Positions 23,351 through 34,470 of a DNA stretch of 64,000 nucleotides are shown piece after piece; the first letter of the stretch is position 1; every line of letters starts with the position of its first letter. The translations under genes and the position numbers were made by a program. A model generated the notes under the pieces. The model saw only the letters and a list, made by a program, of their open reading frames with translations, was not told where the DNA came from and did not search any database. The stretch is from contig NC_073745.1 of assembly GCF_029784135.1 (NCBI RefSeq), positions 44,871,521-44,935,520 of the forward strand, given 5' to 3'. Source of the stretch: Toxorhynchites rutilus septentrionalis (Eukaryota; Arthropoda; Insecta; Diptera; Culicidae).

Positions 23351-23699
23351 TCCAAAATCCGGATTTTTAGCGTTACGTAATTTTTGCACGACGCCTTACA
23401 ATTAAATGAATATTTATATAATTCTACATCTATCTATTTTGTTGAATTTTGATGAGAAAATTATGTTGCCATACTTCCATATTTGTCTGGAATCTTCCAG
23501 ATTTTGGTAAAGCATCCAGATATTCAGAACGTGCTTTGTCTAGTAAAGGCTTTCCGTATTTTGCCCAGATTTTTCCAGATTAAACAAAAATATGCAATTT
23601 ATTGATCTGGTTTAGAAAGCTAGTTTGTGCTAGTTTTATTGAAACAGTTATTCAAAATTCCATTACTGATTTCACCGAAGAGATTGGGAGGCCAGATTA

Positions 23700-25254
23700 A
23701 GCTGGCTTTCTCAGAGCACTGAAAAACATTTTGGGATCTACAAAGTATGTAGTAAAGACATAAAGTGTATTGGAGGATTGAAGGATTTCTTGAAGCATGT
23801 TACGACTGAGAAGCACAAAAGCGACTGCTGTGATTACAAATGTTCTTGGAGATGGTCAACACGAGAAGCATATTATTCATCTGCGAAGCAATCCGTTCAG
23901 TTTGATTGTCGACGAATCGACGGGTCTGTCGAAGAAATAGTCACTAGCCTTGAGGTAGCCGTACACTGTTTGTTCAGAGGTCAAATAATTGACACTTTTT
24001 GACAGATAAAGTTTGGTTTGAAATTTGTACAAACACTACTTTTTCCACTCTTCATTTACCAACACTGGCAAACAATGTCAAACATCAAGCATGGAAAATA
24101 TTCGACTAAAATATTTAAGGTAACTTTACCATTTACCGATAGGTTCGGAGAACAGACCAAAAAAAATTTTTGTCTTTCAAAAAGAATTAAATAGTTGGCT
24201 TCGGTCAAACAGTGTATGAGAACTCTTAGTAGCCAGAACTAACTATTGGAAAGATGGTATACTGTTCGTGAATGATTGCATAAATACCAAACTTATTTGA
24301 TTGGCTATGAGGCTGATGGAGCAAAGACCATGACTTCACCAGGTAACTCACTTGGCGCTTCGCTTAAAAGAGATTGTCCATCGCCTTTCATTATGAAGTG
24401 TATTTATTATAGTTCTGCCTTATGCTCGTCGTATGCGTGTAAGCATATGGAGCCGATGAAATTTAGCATACTGATAACTGTCTTAGCTCAGGCTCAGTGT
24501 GATGAGATTCAGGAAATTCTTGAATCTAATTGCTGCATCCTAGCGCGACTAGATGCCTTTCACTGAAAGCAGTGATGCGAAGAGTGCTTGCCAGATATAA
24601 ATCACTCCGAATATACTTTGGATTTGTAAAACATATTTATCATATTTTTTATTATATTTTTTTCACAAATGAGTTTATGTAAACACTAAAAGATCTGAAA
24701 AAAGTTGCGTTTGATCAACAAAATTACGAGAGCTTGGAGAGCTGACCATGCTGGACCCGTTCAATGCCATCAGAAGAAAACATTAAACCATTCTACCGCT
24801 TACTAAAAGTTTTCCTAATCTGGTTCCCAGAGAAATGATTCAGCCAATTGATGAAGAAATCAGAGAGCTGCGCATTTCTCAGACTATTCTCCGGGTGACC
24901 GAACCAATGTAGTTATGTTTTGGGGTAAAGTTCTAGCCACAACTATCCGTGGTGGTGAAGAAAGTGGATTGGTGCACATGTCTGCAACCATCAAGTTTAT
25001 AATGCGTCGATATATGATAAGAAGAAATAACTGTTTAACCATGTTTTACACATCAGACGTAAAAATGTTGATTGGTTGTGTTATAGCGAGTTTAAACTTT
25101 TGCAGTTCTAGTCCTGAGAAGAGCCCTTGTGGACAAACTCAATCCAAACTCCTTCTTCACCTGCCTCGAGAAAGACACTTCATTGTCATTGCTCGTCAAC
25201 AAACCGTGTTCGCTTCCACAAACACCAATCGACGCCCTCGTGAAAATGTTCAAT
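23700..25254 (+). pseudogene. hAT transposase-like protein, fragmented
   Basis: Fragments in several frames read: FLKHVTTEKHKSD (BED zinc-finger-like end), REAYYSSAKQSV and REIVTS-like before the MITE; GYEADGAKTMTSPGNSLG and MKCIYYSSALCSSYACKHM after it; then FPNLVPREMIQPIDEEIREL and a C-terminal region. The MKCIxxSxALCSSYACK segment matches the conserved block of the hAT/ZBED-type proteins that carry a cysteine/histidine-containing RNase-H-like core, as I remember that family. Stops and frameshifts are frequent and large middle parts are missing. No activity is expected. Confidence 0.6.
23962..24216. mobile_element. MITE inserted in the hAT relic
   Basis: TACACTGTTTG at 23962-23972 is inverted as CAAACAGTGTA at 24206-24216. 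The ends are TA, consistent with a Tc1/mariner-type TA target. It interrupts the hAT coding relic between CTTGAGGTAGCCG and TGAGAACTC, so it is younger than that coding sequence. Confidence 0.65.
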
Positions 25255-25435
25255 AAATTTCTCAATTAAAAAGAAAAAATGTCGACAAAAATCTAGACAA
25301 ATCCAGACTTTTGATTTTCCAACATCCAGATTTCTGTATAATACACCTGGCAACCCTGGTTTAAACCCATATAAGGCCATGAAAACTACGCAAAGAATCG
25401 ACTCAAACTTCAGATAACATAATCCTTACATGAGG

Positions 25436-25877
25436 AAGAACACATTTTTTTCCCCAAAATATATTTTTTATTAAGGCACATGTGGCGTTAGCCTGACGGA
25501 GCCGGGAGTCCAATATTTTGACAAATTTTGTCTTACAACTATGTTAGTAATATGTAACCGATTACTCGCGGTTGGCTCGAGGTTAGTATTACAAGTGTTC
25601 TCATAATTGGTATGTTGCAGTCTTCGATGCTCTATACGTGTGCCCGACACGGGCTACTTCCTATTGGGATGCAGCTGACCATTAATCAGCAACGCTCCCT
25701 AGTCTGTACCCCATATCTAGCGTGGTGCGTCTTTCTCGACTCGAGGAATCCAGGATAGAATGGTCACTAGCCGGCACAATCATCAGTTCGTGTAGAGTTG
25801 TCATGAGCGGTACAACCTTTGGCTCTTGTTGAATGATCAGTGGACTGCACAACCTTTGGCCCGTGCAAGAACACATT
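25436..25877 (-). mobile_element. 5'-truncated LINE 3' fragment with 11-bp target duplication
   Basis: The element is 25447-25866 on the minus strand. The left T-run is its poly(A) tail. The direct repeat AAGAACACATT flanks it at 25436-25446 and 25867-25877. On the minus strand it carries a short coding end (CSPLIIQQEPKVVPLMTTLH ... LDMGYRLGSVAD, stop) and a 3'UTR containing CCGCGAGTAATCGGTT. That motif is shared with the 3'UTR of the LINE at 36996-39460 (CCGCGAGTAATCGGTT near 39307), so the two are related. A sister copy is at 31036-31657. Confidence 0.85.
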
Positions 25878-27106
25878 ATCTTAGATAAAAAATAAACTTT
25901 TGAAACAGTTGAAAAAAATGGTGGCAATATAGTTACCATAGCCCGTTAACCCCAAAAACACTGCTTGCCGCTGCCTTGTAGGCTCATTTTATTGTGCCTT
26001 TGGTTGTACAAAAATTGAAACAATACCTCTAGTGCAGCGAAAAATTTATTTTTATATAAAATTTCGAAGCAAAAATGTAAAATTTGAATTTTTCATCAAA
26101 TACACCATTTTTTATCGAAGAAACGCTTACTTACCAACTTGTTGCATGTTCTACGAATTAAAACAGAATACTTTTAGAAGTCTTTGGTTGAGCAAAATAT
26201 TGAAATAATATTCCAAGTGTGCAAAAAAAATATTTCTGTGGGTGGCAATATAGTTGTTACGGCCTTATATGAGATTAACCTACAACAAAGTCTTTAAATT
26301 AGTAAGATTTTTTATGAATATGACAGAAACTAGAAATAAATTTTTATTTAAAAAAATGACTAAAGGGGTCTGAGGTATCACTTAATTCTGGAAAAGGGGT
26401 TTATTGCCCAAAATAGTTTGAGAACCCCTGAACTACAGTGTATTATGACTGAGCCATGTCACACAGAGCGGGGCGGTTTTGGAAGCGATTAATAGAGAAA
26501 AAACCGCCGCGATATCCGCGGCGGCGAATCCGCCTAGAGTGAAATCAGCCTAACACCTTACATGACTAACTTGACTAATATTTGCGGTGAACTAAATTTT
26601 TTTGCGCAATAAAGTTATATAAAATTAAATTGTAAGAATAGGTTATCTGTCGGAAACATGCTGTATAGGAAATATAATCGCATCTAGAGTACTCTCTGGA
26701 CCAAACACATTCAGATTATCACTTAACCTTTTGGTAAATTCTTTAATCAAATTATTCACACTAAATCGCAATCTCGAAACTAACCAACTCATGCTCGAGA
26801 AAAAGGTGCACAAAAAACTATTACCCCGACAAGTCATTCATCTCGTTGCTCCCAATGTGAGCGTGTCCACCATTGCTCAATCATTTTACGATCCCATTAG
26901 AACGTGTAGAACTGTACTTGCACGAAAACCTGATTCCGAAGCTTTTCGCCGACGAACGAAATAAAAAAAAATGAAATCAACAAAATAATAACACACGGCA
27001 TTGAACGGGCCGAAATGCTACGAGGAACAACATTAATTTCCATATCCACCACCATCCTTCGCCACCCGCGAAAAAGGTTTTCCCCACCAATGGAAGGCGA
27101 GCTCAC
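25878..27106. other. Mixed repeat-like sequence, no gene seen
   Basis: A+T-rich sequence with no recognised coding. CCGCCGCG (26504-26511) and CGCGGCGG (26517-26524) form an 8-bp G+C hairpin, flanked by GGCGGTTTT and ATCCGCC pieces, suggesting a MITE terminus. The tail from about 26960 grades into balanced, possibly single-copy DNA. Confidence 0.35.
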
Positions 27107-28289
27107 AATAAGATTTTAGTGTTTATAATTTATTTTTATGGCCAGCGAAAGAGAGGAGTCCTTTCTTTCTCATTTCTTTGCTATCGCAACCGCGTCCTGC
27201 TCCTGGCGCCGTTCCGCGCTGCCGTGACTGTTTGCGATGACAGAACGCGTGTGGCGGCTCCTCGTTTCTACGCGCTTTTCTGTTTTGTTTCCCATGTCCT
27301 GCGTTTATAACGGAATGCTCTAGAAAGAAAGGAAGAAAAAAGCAGGACAAAAACGAACACAATTTGAACGCTATTGGGGATGAGATGGATCAACAGCTTC
27401 GTGCGAGGGTGGCGACCGGGAAGGGGCCGGTTAGTGGTGGGCTAAATTGAATGCCTCTCTTTATCATTTCCTTCCCTGCTGCCGATGGCTACCTCCCGTT
27501 CGGTGTGCTGACGACGGCTTTCCTTTCGTTAAGAAACGAGAGGGGATGTTTGGCCAGTTATCAGGTCCTTATCTGGAGTTCTCCATTACTGTGGTCTACT
27601 TCCGGGACCGGGTTTCTTGTGTATTTTTTTTTCTGCTGATTTGTACACTTTTGCTGCGGTTATCAACGTACTTTTTGTGTAGATTGCGGAGATGGTGGGG
27701 CGACATAAAAAGTTATTTTGCTTCCAATTTGATTCGAGAAAGAGACGAAGAGTTACTGTGGTGGGGTCTAGTTTAAAAACCGAAATTTCGATTACCCGGT
27801 TTTATTTGCTCGAAAACCAAAACGACTTAAGTTTTACGCTGAATTTGAATTACATATTGGCTAGAATATTTGATTGAAATAAATGATATTTTCCGCTGCA
27901 TGACAGTCAATAATACCATATCGAACGAAGACTATAGCTCGATGATATTCAAACAACTAACCGTTTTTCCATCTTCCAATAGAGAATCGCGACCTCGGTT
28001 CCAACTGTTTGTTCCGTTACCAAACGATCATAAAACAAAAGAATTATTCCGCTTTCCGTTTAGCCTCTCGATGCAGCGCGGGCTCGTCACTATGTATTCT
28101 AATGCGGGACAGGCGTGCACAAAGTTTGAATATGGAAGTTCATAACAAATGAACCGACACTAGTTTTCAGACGATTAACAACTTTTTGTTGGAAACCAAT
28201 GTTTGTCCAAATGTGAACTACTTTAGTTCATTGTGCTGAAGTGCATCTTTCCCCAGCAGAGATGCCAGACTTCGTTGGCGCAGAATCCA
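27107..28289. other. Single-copy-looking noncoding block
   Basis: Balanced base composition (notably 27180-27700), no repeat motif, and no open frame with recognisable domains. Overlapping frames on both strands argue against coding. It could hold regulatory elements of the surrounding gene. Confidence 0.3.
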
Positions 28290-28520
28290 ACCGACTAAAC
28301 ACTTTTTGACGTAGAACTACGTCTTTCAGGAAGGGTGCTAAATCAGAAAACAGGTCACGTTTTTATGAAATAAAGTTAACGTTAATAACTATTTTCATTG
28401 TGAACGAATTTTCATGATTTGAATACCAATCGAATCGGAAATTCTCTAAGATTTGTTTGGTATGCTATACATTACAATTCGCTAATCTTTAAACGGTTCA
28501 AATTCATAAAAATTGGAAGA
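28290..28520 (+). repeat. Dispersed repeat, inverted relative of 44450-44670
   Basis: TTTTTGACGTAGAACTACGT, then AAATCAGAAAACAGGTCACG and AAAGTTAACG, then CGAATTTTCATGATTTG, match the reverse complement of 44450-44670. Noncoding. The family is not identified. Confidence 0.6.
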
Positions 28521-28689
28521 ACTTCCTTTTTTCCCATACATTTGTTCTGCCTCCCCGTATTTCGAATGCTTATAACTCGAACATTTCCTAACAGATCGGA
28601 AAGATGCTTGCATCAATTGATAGGAAATATTTCTACGCGTCTATCACAATTAATAAAATGTTATTTTTCATGAGACGAACAGTTGGATA

Positions 28690-29060
28690 ACTGTAAAATG
28701 TCAAGCGTTATCTAAACGCCCTAACTGCTAAGGGTTGATTGGCCCGATTTACGGTTTCCCCAACACAGACTTCAAAATCGATGTACCTGTGGATATCCGC
28801 TTTGTAAATATACATTCAAGTCGGGGCTATTTTTGTTCCCATCAAGCTGTGTTTCCCTAACACGGACTTCTAAACCAATGTGCCTGGAGGAATCCGCTTT
28901 GCAAATACATGCAAGTCGGGGGTATTTTTTGGTTTTGAGTACTTTTGTACTAGCTTGTCGTTGTGCAGACCGGAATGTTTCCCTAAAACGTACTTTTAAA
29001 TTAAGAATCCTGGGAAAATCGTCATTTCAGATACTAGAGGTGAATGAACTTTCGCGGTGC
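28690..29060 (+). repeat. Dispersed repeat with tandem subunits
   Basis: AGCGTTATCTAAACGCCCTA, then GATTTACGGTTTCCCCAA, is the inverse of 13660-13740. It is followed by three diverged units of the form TTTCCCTAACACGGACTTCT, then AATCCGCTTTGCAAATACAT and GTCGGGG. Related units are at 61310-61480. Confidence 0.65.
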
Positions 29061-29395
29061 GAGAACTACGTAAACATGATTTAGAGGGAAATGTAAAATA
29101 CATGATCGCTTGACAAATTTTTCCGTTCACATATTTTGGTAGTCCCAGGCATCATATCAAACGTAAAAGAACGTCCATCAAATTTATTTGTAACGAAGAA
29201 CATAATCTTTTACAAAAATTTCGATGCATTCTAAAATAATATTCGAAGTGGTAAACAAGTGGATTGCATAATATAATTGCGTAATTCTACGTCGAAAATA
29301 TGCGCTCGTGTCATATATACAACCCCTTACATTTTTTCTGTAGAATGGCTTCAAATGCGAATGTCAGTTTCGAATAAAAGAAAATGTCTGACATA

Positions 29396-30113
29396 CACAG
29401 TGCATTCAGAAAGTTCCGGGACTATTTTTTAAAAAAATGAAAAAACGAGATACTCAAAAGATTATATATTAGTTTTCTACATATAGGCCTTCTCTTTCCA
29501 CACAAATTTTTGAACGTTCGTAGAGGTGTTGGAAGGCCCGTTTAAACTGCTCAGCCGGTATGGAGTATTATTATACACGTCACATTTCGTTGAATGTCAG
29601 GAACAACGTCAAAACGATCCTCTTTCATAGCGTTCTTTAGCTTGGCAAACAAGAAAAAGTCTGCCGGGGATAGGTCCGGAGAATAGGTGTGATGGGTGAG
29701 GACAATCACCTTTCGTTAGGCCAGAAACTATGCTACCAAAATCGCGGTGTGCGCGGGCGCATTGTCATGAAGCAAAAACAATTCTCCAGTTCGGTACTGG
29801 TCGGGCAGCACGTGCCGTATCCGTGCCAATAATCGTTTCAGTACACTTTTGTAGAAGACCGCATTCACTGTTTGCCCTGGAGGCACACAATTTGATGGCG
29901 GCTCTCTGCTCAATAATTAAAATTGTGACGAGACAAAAAATCACTGCGTTATTCTTATCAATCAAAACTAGCTACTGAATCGAGATAGCGGTTTACGGTA
30001 GAAATAGTAGCTGGCCAGACGTTGGCGGAAAGCAGTTCGCGCGTTGGAGCAGAGATAGCGCCACTTCCCGATTTTAGCACGCGGAAGAACCGGAACTTTT
30101 TGAATGCACTTTG
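29396..30113 (-). mobile_element. Internally deleted mariner
   Basis: The left end CACAGTGCATTCAGAAAGTT (29396 onward) and the inverted right end AACTTTTTGAATGCACTTTG (ending 30113) are flanked by TA at 29394-29395 and 30114-30115. At 718 bp it is too short for a complete mariner (~1.3 kb). The right part is the noncoding 5' leader, and most of the N-terminal coding region is gone. Confidence 0.85.
29450..29930 (-). pseudogene. mariner transposase, C-terminal half only
   Basis: Minus strand reads CVPPGQTVNAVFYKSVLKRL, then LLHDNAPAHTAILV (second catalytic aspartate block). After a frame change it reads YSPDLSPADFFLFAKLKNAM (third aspartate block) and KEDRFDVVPDIQRNV, and then it decays. The DNA-binding domain and the first aspartate block are missing. 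DNAPxHT and SPDLxPxDFFLF are hallmark mariner motifs. Non-functional. Confidence 0.82.
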
Positions 30114-30519
30114 TACAGGACAATTTGTTACGAAGTGTCGCGCTTGCGGCAAACCATGAAAATTACATCTCTTCCCACCCTGTTTGAATATTCTTGGGCG
30201 AAGGATAAACATAAATGTAATAAAGTTTAATTATAATGGACTAGCCGGAATTCTGGAATTCTGGAATTTATCTATATTTTATTCTAAAATTGATCTTTGC
30301 ATAAATGCATGCCTAAAATTTTCGAATCAAGTTAAATTTTACACAACTGGCTGATATTTAACCAACTTCTTTTAGCAATGTCGAGGTTATTCTCTTTGGG
30401 GCTGAAATTTTGTTTCTGTGATAATTTCCAGGCTTCTTCTTGGATGGCACTAACGTTCCCAGTGAAACTTTTGCTTTCTCATCGTGGGTATTACTTGCGT
30501 CCTTTGTATCAGTAATACC

Positions 30520-32030
30520 GTAAACCGGGGACAAATTGATCACAATTTTCAGAAAAATTTGAATATTTCCGAAAGTTTTTGTTAGATGTATACCAAATTA
30601 TTTTTAAAATCAGTACTAGAGCTGAGGCCACAAAACGTTATGGAATGTTTTGTTCAAAAAAATCTGTAAGCGTTGATTTGGAAAATTTTTAGCGTAAAAT
30701 TTCAAAATGTAGCTTCGGGGTGATATTGATCAATCTATGTTTCTCAGGATTTTCTAGTGTCATATGCAAAAAAAGTATGGAAAATCATTTTTTTTCTTCA
30801 CCTGCGATCATTTAAATGATAGTTCAAGGGTTTGAGGATACAAAAACCTGATTAAATCCTCCAAATCCAAGTTGTGGTCATGCCTTTCCGGAGACCATTC
30901 GTATTATGGCCAAAAACCCTTGATATGGTCATCAATGAGCTAGTTTTGACAAACCAAGACGTTCAATATGTCGCATGATGTGATTCAGTTCTGGTCATTC
31001 GTGGTGCTTTTTTGTAAAATAGTTTTTTCTCACTTTTTTTTCCAAAATATATATTTTTATCAAGGCTCATATGGCGTTAGCCTGACGGGGCCGGAGTTCA
31101 ATATATTGACAGTTTTTCTTATTATCTATGTTAGTAATATGTAACCGATTACTCGCGGTCGGCTCGAGGTTAGTATTACAAGTGTTCTCGTAATTGGGAT
31201 GTTGCTGTCTTCAATGCTCTGTACGTGTGCCCGACACGGGATACTTCCTATTGGGATGCAGCTGACCAATAATCAGCAACGCCCCCCCTAGTATGAACCC
31301 CATATCTAGCGTGGTGCGTCTTCTCGACTCGAGGAATCCAGGATAGAATGGTCACTAGTCGGCGCAATCAGCAGCTCGTGTAGAGTTGTCATAAGCGGTA
31401 CAACCTTTGGCTCTTGTTGAATGATCAGTGGACTGCACAACCTTTGGCCCGTGTATCTGTAAAGAGTGTGTGTATGTATTGCCGCGACTAAGTAAAAGTT
31501 TATAGATCGGATAGAAGGGATATGAAACAGGGACGAAACGAAGGAAACATCATTAAACGTTGACATCGGCGTTTCTGAGGAACAGGTATAGATGAAGCAG
31601 AAGATCAGGATCACGGCTACCTAAGATATACTGGACGGGGATATCCGATTGTCTGTCTTTCTCACTTGTTTGAATAGTAATTACAAGTATTTGATTACTT
31701 GTTCAACTCATCAAGTATTGGCTAGAACTGAATTAATATGTTTAACGTCTATAAATATTGTTTTGATGTGTTGAAAATATGTTTCTTTACAATAGTTAGA
31801 AATGGAAACGAAAATGCTATTCAGAAAAATGTAAATTTTTTATGCAATTTAATAAGTGATTCGCTGAGAGCCATTGACATAGATAACCTACAGATGATTA
31901 TTGAACATGTCAGATTAAAAACGTTTAAAATTAAAACGCATAATACCTCTGAACATTTTTGTTTGTATTCAGTCATACGTTTGATCAATTTCACCCCGGT
32001 GATCAATTAGCCCCCGGATGACGGTACTTA
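30520..32030. mobile_element. TIR element split by a LINE fragment
   Basis: TACCGTAAACCGGGGACAAA, then TTGATCAC, at the left (30521 on) is imperfectly inverted at the right (GTGATCAATTAGCCCCCGGA, then TGACGGTA, ending about 32028). Inside, GGGGTGATATTGATCAA (30718) is a further subterminal repeat. Removing the LINE fragment (31036-31657) leaves about 0.9 kb. No transposase was seen. Confidence 0.65.
31026..31667 (-). mobile_element. 5'-truncated LINE 3' fragment, sister of 25447-25866
   Basis: The element is 31036-31657, flanked by TTTCTCACTT at 31026-31035 and 31658-31667. It is closely similar to 25447-25866 along the shared part (CSPLIIQQEPKVVPLMTTLH is conserved) but extends about 200 bp further upstream before truncation. 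The left T-run is the poly(A) tail. Confidence 0.85.
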
Positions 32031-32093
32031 GGTTGAGATTTCTATGTCGAATAATTGCCAGGCTTAATACATCCTTTTTTTAGTGCTTGCTTT

Positions 32094-32366
32094 AGTGCTC
32101 CCGTGGCCGAGTGGTTAGCGTCATAACTAACATGCCGGGTGTTCGGGTTCGATTCCCGTTCTGACCGGGGGATTTTTCGTCAGAGAAATTTCCTTCGACT
32201 TGCACTGCGGTCACGCGTATTCTAGAGCTTGCCCCTCGGAATACATTCAAGGCGTGTTATTTGGCTTAAGAAATCTCAACTATGTATTGATAAATGACGC
32301 TAGTTAATACATATGTTGAGACGGCAAAAGTTCCACAGGGAACGTTAACGCCATTCAAGAAGAAGA
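32094..32366 (+). repeat. Feilai-like SINE, full length
   Basis: It has the same head (GTGGCCGAGTGGTTAGCGTC, GGTTCGATTCCCG), body and AAGAAG tail as the copy at 15292, with high similarity throughout. I could not define a target duplication. The preceding TAGTGCTTGCTTTAGTGCTC suggests a partly duplicated 5' end. Confidence 0.85.
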
Positions 32367-33309
32367 CAACAGCAAGTAATAACCAGATAGAGAATAATTT
32401 CGTTCTCAAACCAACGTTGTCACATATTCATCTACACTGGATTTGTACTCTGTACTCTTTTGAAAATCTATACCAATCTGTATTAAATATGTAAAGTATT
32501 TGTTGCATTGAGAATTTGTATAATTCGCCTAAGAGAAATGTTACCTAAGCCTTAAATTACAAAATACTTATTTGCTTGATGATTTTTATACTTAAACTAC
32601 ATACCTTCAGTTAATATCCCTTTGATGACGTTGAATGCCGTTAATAAAGGAGATCGACATTGGAGTGATAATTAAAGTATTTGTTGATGTGTGAAAGAAA
32701 AAAAAAAGAACAAATTGATTGAGTTTCAAAATCCGTCTTTAGCAATCAACTAGAAGTTTCGTTGAGATGAGATCATCTGTTCTCGTTTAGAGTGCTGAAA
32801 TTTTAGTGATAATTTCGAAAATATTCCGTAAAACAACGTAAACGGTTTATTTTGATACCAACCGAAACGAACAAATATGTACCTTTCCACATAAATCTGT
32901 ACGTATAGCAACACTGTCTGCTGAAATCGTTTTTTCGAACTCTCACGATTCCTCCTGGAATTGTTTTTTTGAAGGCGATCTACATTCGTGATCAATAATG
33001 GAGAACGCCATTCTAGTTCCATTTGGTGACTGAATGAAACACTTTTCAAATGAAATTGATTTCAATGCACTCCTCTTGATTTTCGAAACATTTAATTATT
33101 TCATTTTTTTAATAGTTATTCAAATTTGTTGCTCCGTTCTCGAATTAAATCGCGAACATGGACACCAAATCGTTTTTATTTATATAGATATACAAAGTAC
33201 GCTGAATAAATGACTTTTCAATTTTATATGTTTTTTCCGAATTCCCGATTGAATTTCAAAACTTTTTTGGCATAGAAATCTAAAGCAGACTGAAACGCAC
33301 TGGTCTCTA
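32367..33309. other. A+T-rich block, no gene seen
   Basis: No coding or repeat structure was recognised apart from A+T-rich stretches. Confidence 0.35.
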
Positions 33310-33457
33310 GCCATGAATAAGGCCAGGTAGAAGATCAATCAATTAATATTTCTGGAATTGAACTCACGAATGATCGTTTAGTAAGAAAACGCGAATGTTC
33401 GAAAGTGTTAATTTGAAAAAAAAAATTGGACGGGATGAAGTTCGCCAGGTCTGCTAG
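33310..33457 (+). mobile_element. Diverged Helitron 3' end
   Basis: AGAAGATCAATCAATTAATA ... AGTAAGAAAACGCGAATGTT ... GACGGGATGAAGTTCGCCAG, ending GTCTGCTAG, matches the last ~150 bases of the Helitron copies at 20750 and 58931 in order, with substitutions. It ends CTAG followed by T as expected. Confidence 0.65.
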
Positions 33458-33659
33458 TAGTTTGAACAAAGTTTTTTTTCTCGAAATGTATAAAAAACCT
33501 GATTATTTGATATTTCATGTAAAACAAGTCTTAACTTTTCGAAGAAAAATGTGGAAGTAAGGTTTCTTCGCGTCCGACACCTGGTAATGGGAATGGGAAT
33601 TAGTTTTTTTTAAATCCCAAAATTTTGACCATAACATAACATTGATCTACGGGCAGAGA

Positions 33660-34020
33660 CGAATTCAACAAAATCAAGTCAGCTCAAATCGGAGGATTCC
33701 TTCCTCGAGATCTTCGCTTACCAACACATTTGGCAGTCCATTTTTATTTATATAAATAGAAGGAGTGCGTTATTTTGCCAAAAAATCCATTTCCACTTTT
33801 GAACAAAAATCAATTTCGCAACGCTTGTCATGATGTAATTGTAGAACATATAGGAATTCAAATTTCCGTATTTTTCGACCATCCTTCAGAGTTTTTTTTC
33901 CGAATATTTTCCGATTTTTCTCTTTTCAACAAAATAAAGACGGCTCAAATCGAACCATACCTTCCTGTGGTTTTGCGCTAACCAACACATTTGGCTTTCC
34001 AATTTCATTTATAAAGATGG
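33660..34020. repeat. Direct repeat, ~260-bp period
   Basis: Two units share GGCTCAAATCG, CCTTCCT, GCTAACCAACACATTTGGC and TCCATTTTTATTTATA, near 33670-33760 and 33940-34015. A related ATTTATATAGATA motif lies near 33178. They may be subunits of a decayed Helitron or MITE. Confidence 0.55.
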
Positions 34021-34369
34021 AACAAAATTTGAGCTTTGGAAGGAAAGTCTATATAGGCGCGAGAAACTCGGCCTTCAACGATTTTCGTGCAACGAAATTT
34101 ACATGAAAACAATTTATCTGATCGTTGAACGAGAGTGACGGTTTGTCGCATAGAAGGTACTATTTATGTTCATGAAGCACGATTTTCAATTGTGTATAAT
34201 ATTGTGCTTTCCTTCTTCGTTTGCAATATAGATTGAAGCCTTCAAAGTTCATTCGCATCTAGCCTTGAAAAAAAGGACAATTCCAAGGAAAACTAACTAA
34301 CTTTCGCAAGGTCTTGAGAAAGGCAATTTGAAAAACTTTAGGTGAACTTTTAGCTTTGAGGAAGGCTGT

Positions 34370-34470
34370 CGACTACTCCATGACTGAAGCAACACTGAAG
34401 TTGTTCTTTCTTCTTCTTCGTGTTCTTCATCATCATCTTCTTCCTCTACTACTACTACTACTTTTTTTTT
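34370..34470. repeat. Low-complexity (CTT/ATC/CTA)n stretch
   Basis: Short trinucleotide runs TTCTTCTTC, CATCATCATC and CTACTACTAC are followed by a T-run. The acidic minus-strand open frame here is a by-product of the repeat. Confidence 0.8.

Larger units (their letters stand above)
23465..25358 (+). mobile_element. Decayed hAT (ZBED-like) transposon
   Basis: GTTGCCA at the left (23465-23471) and an inverted TGGCAAC at the right (near 25349-25355) are the outer termini. Both ends carry several short CCAGAT/ATCTGG motifs. The interior encodes decayed hAT-type protein fragments on the + strand and contains a MITE (23962-24216). The target duplication was not resolved because the ends have diverged. 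Confidence 0.6.
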
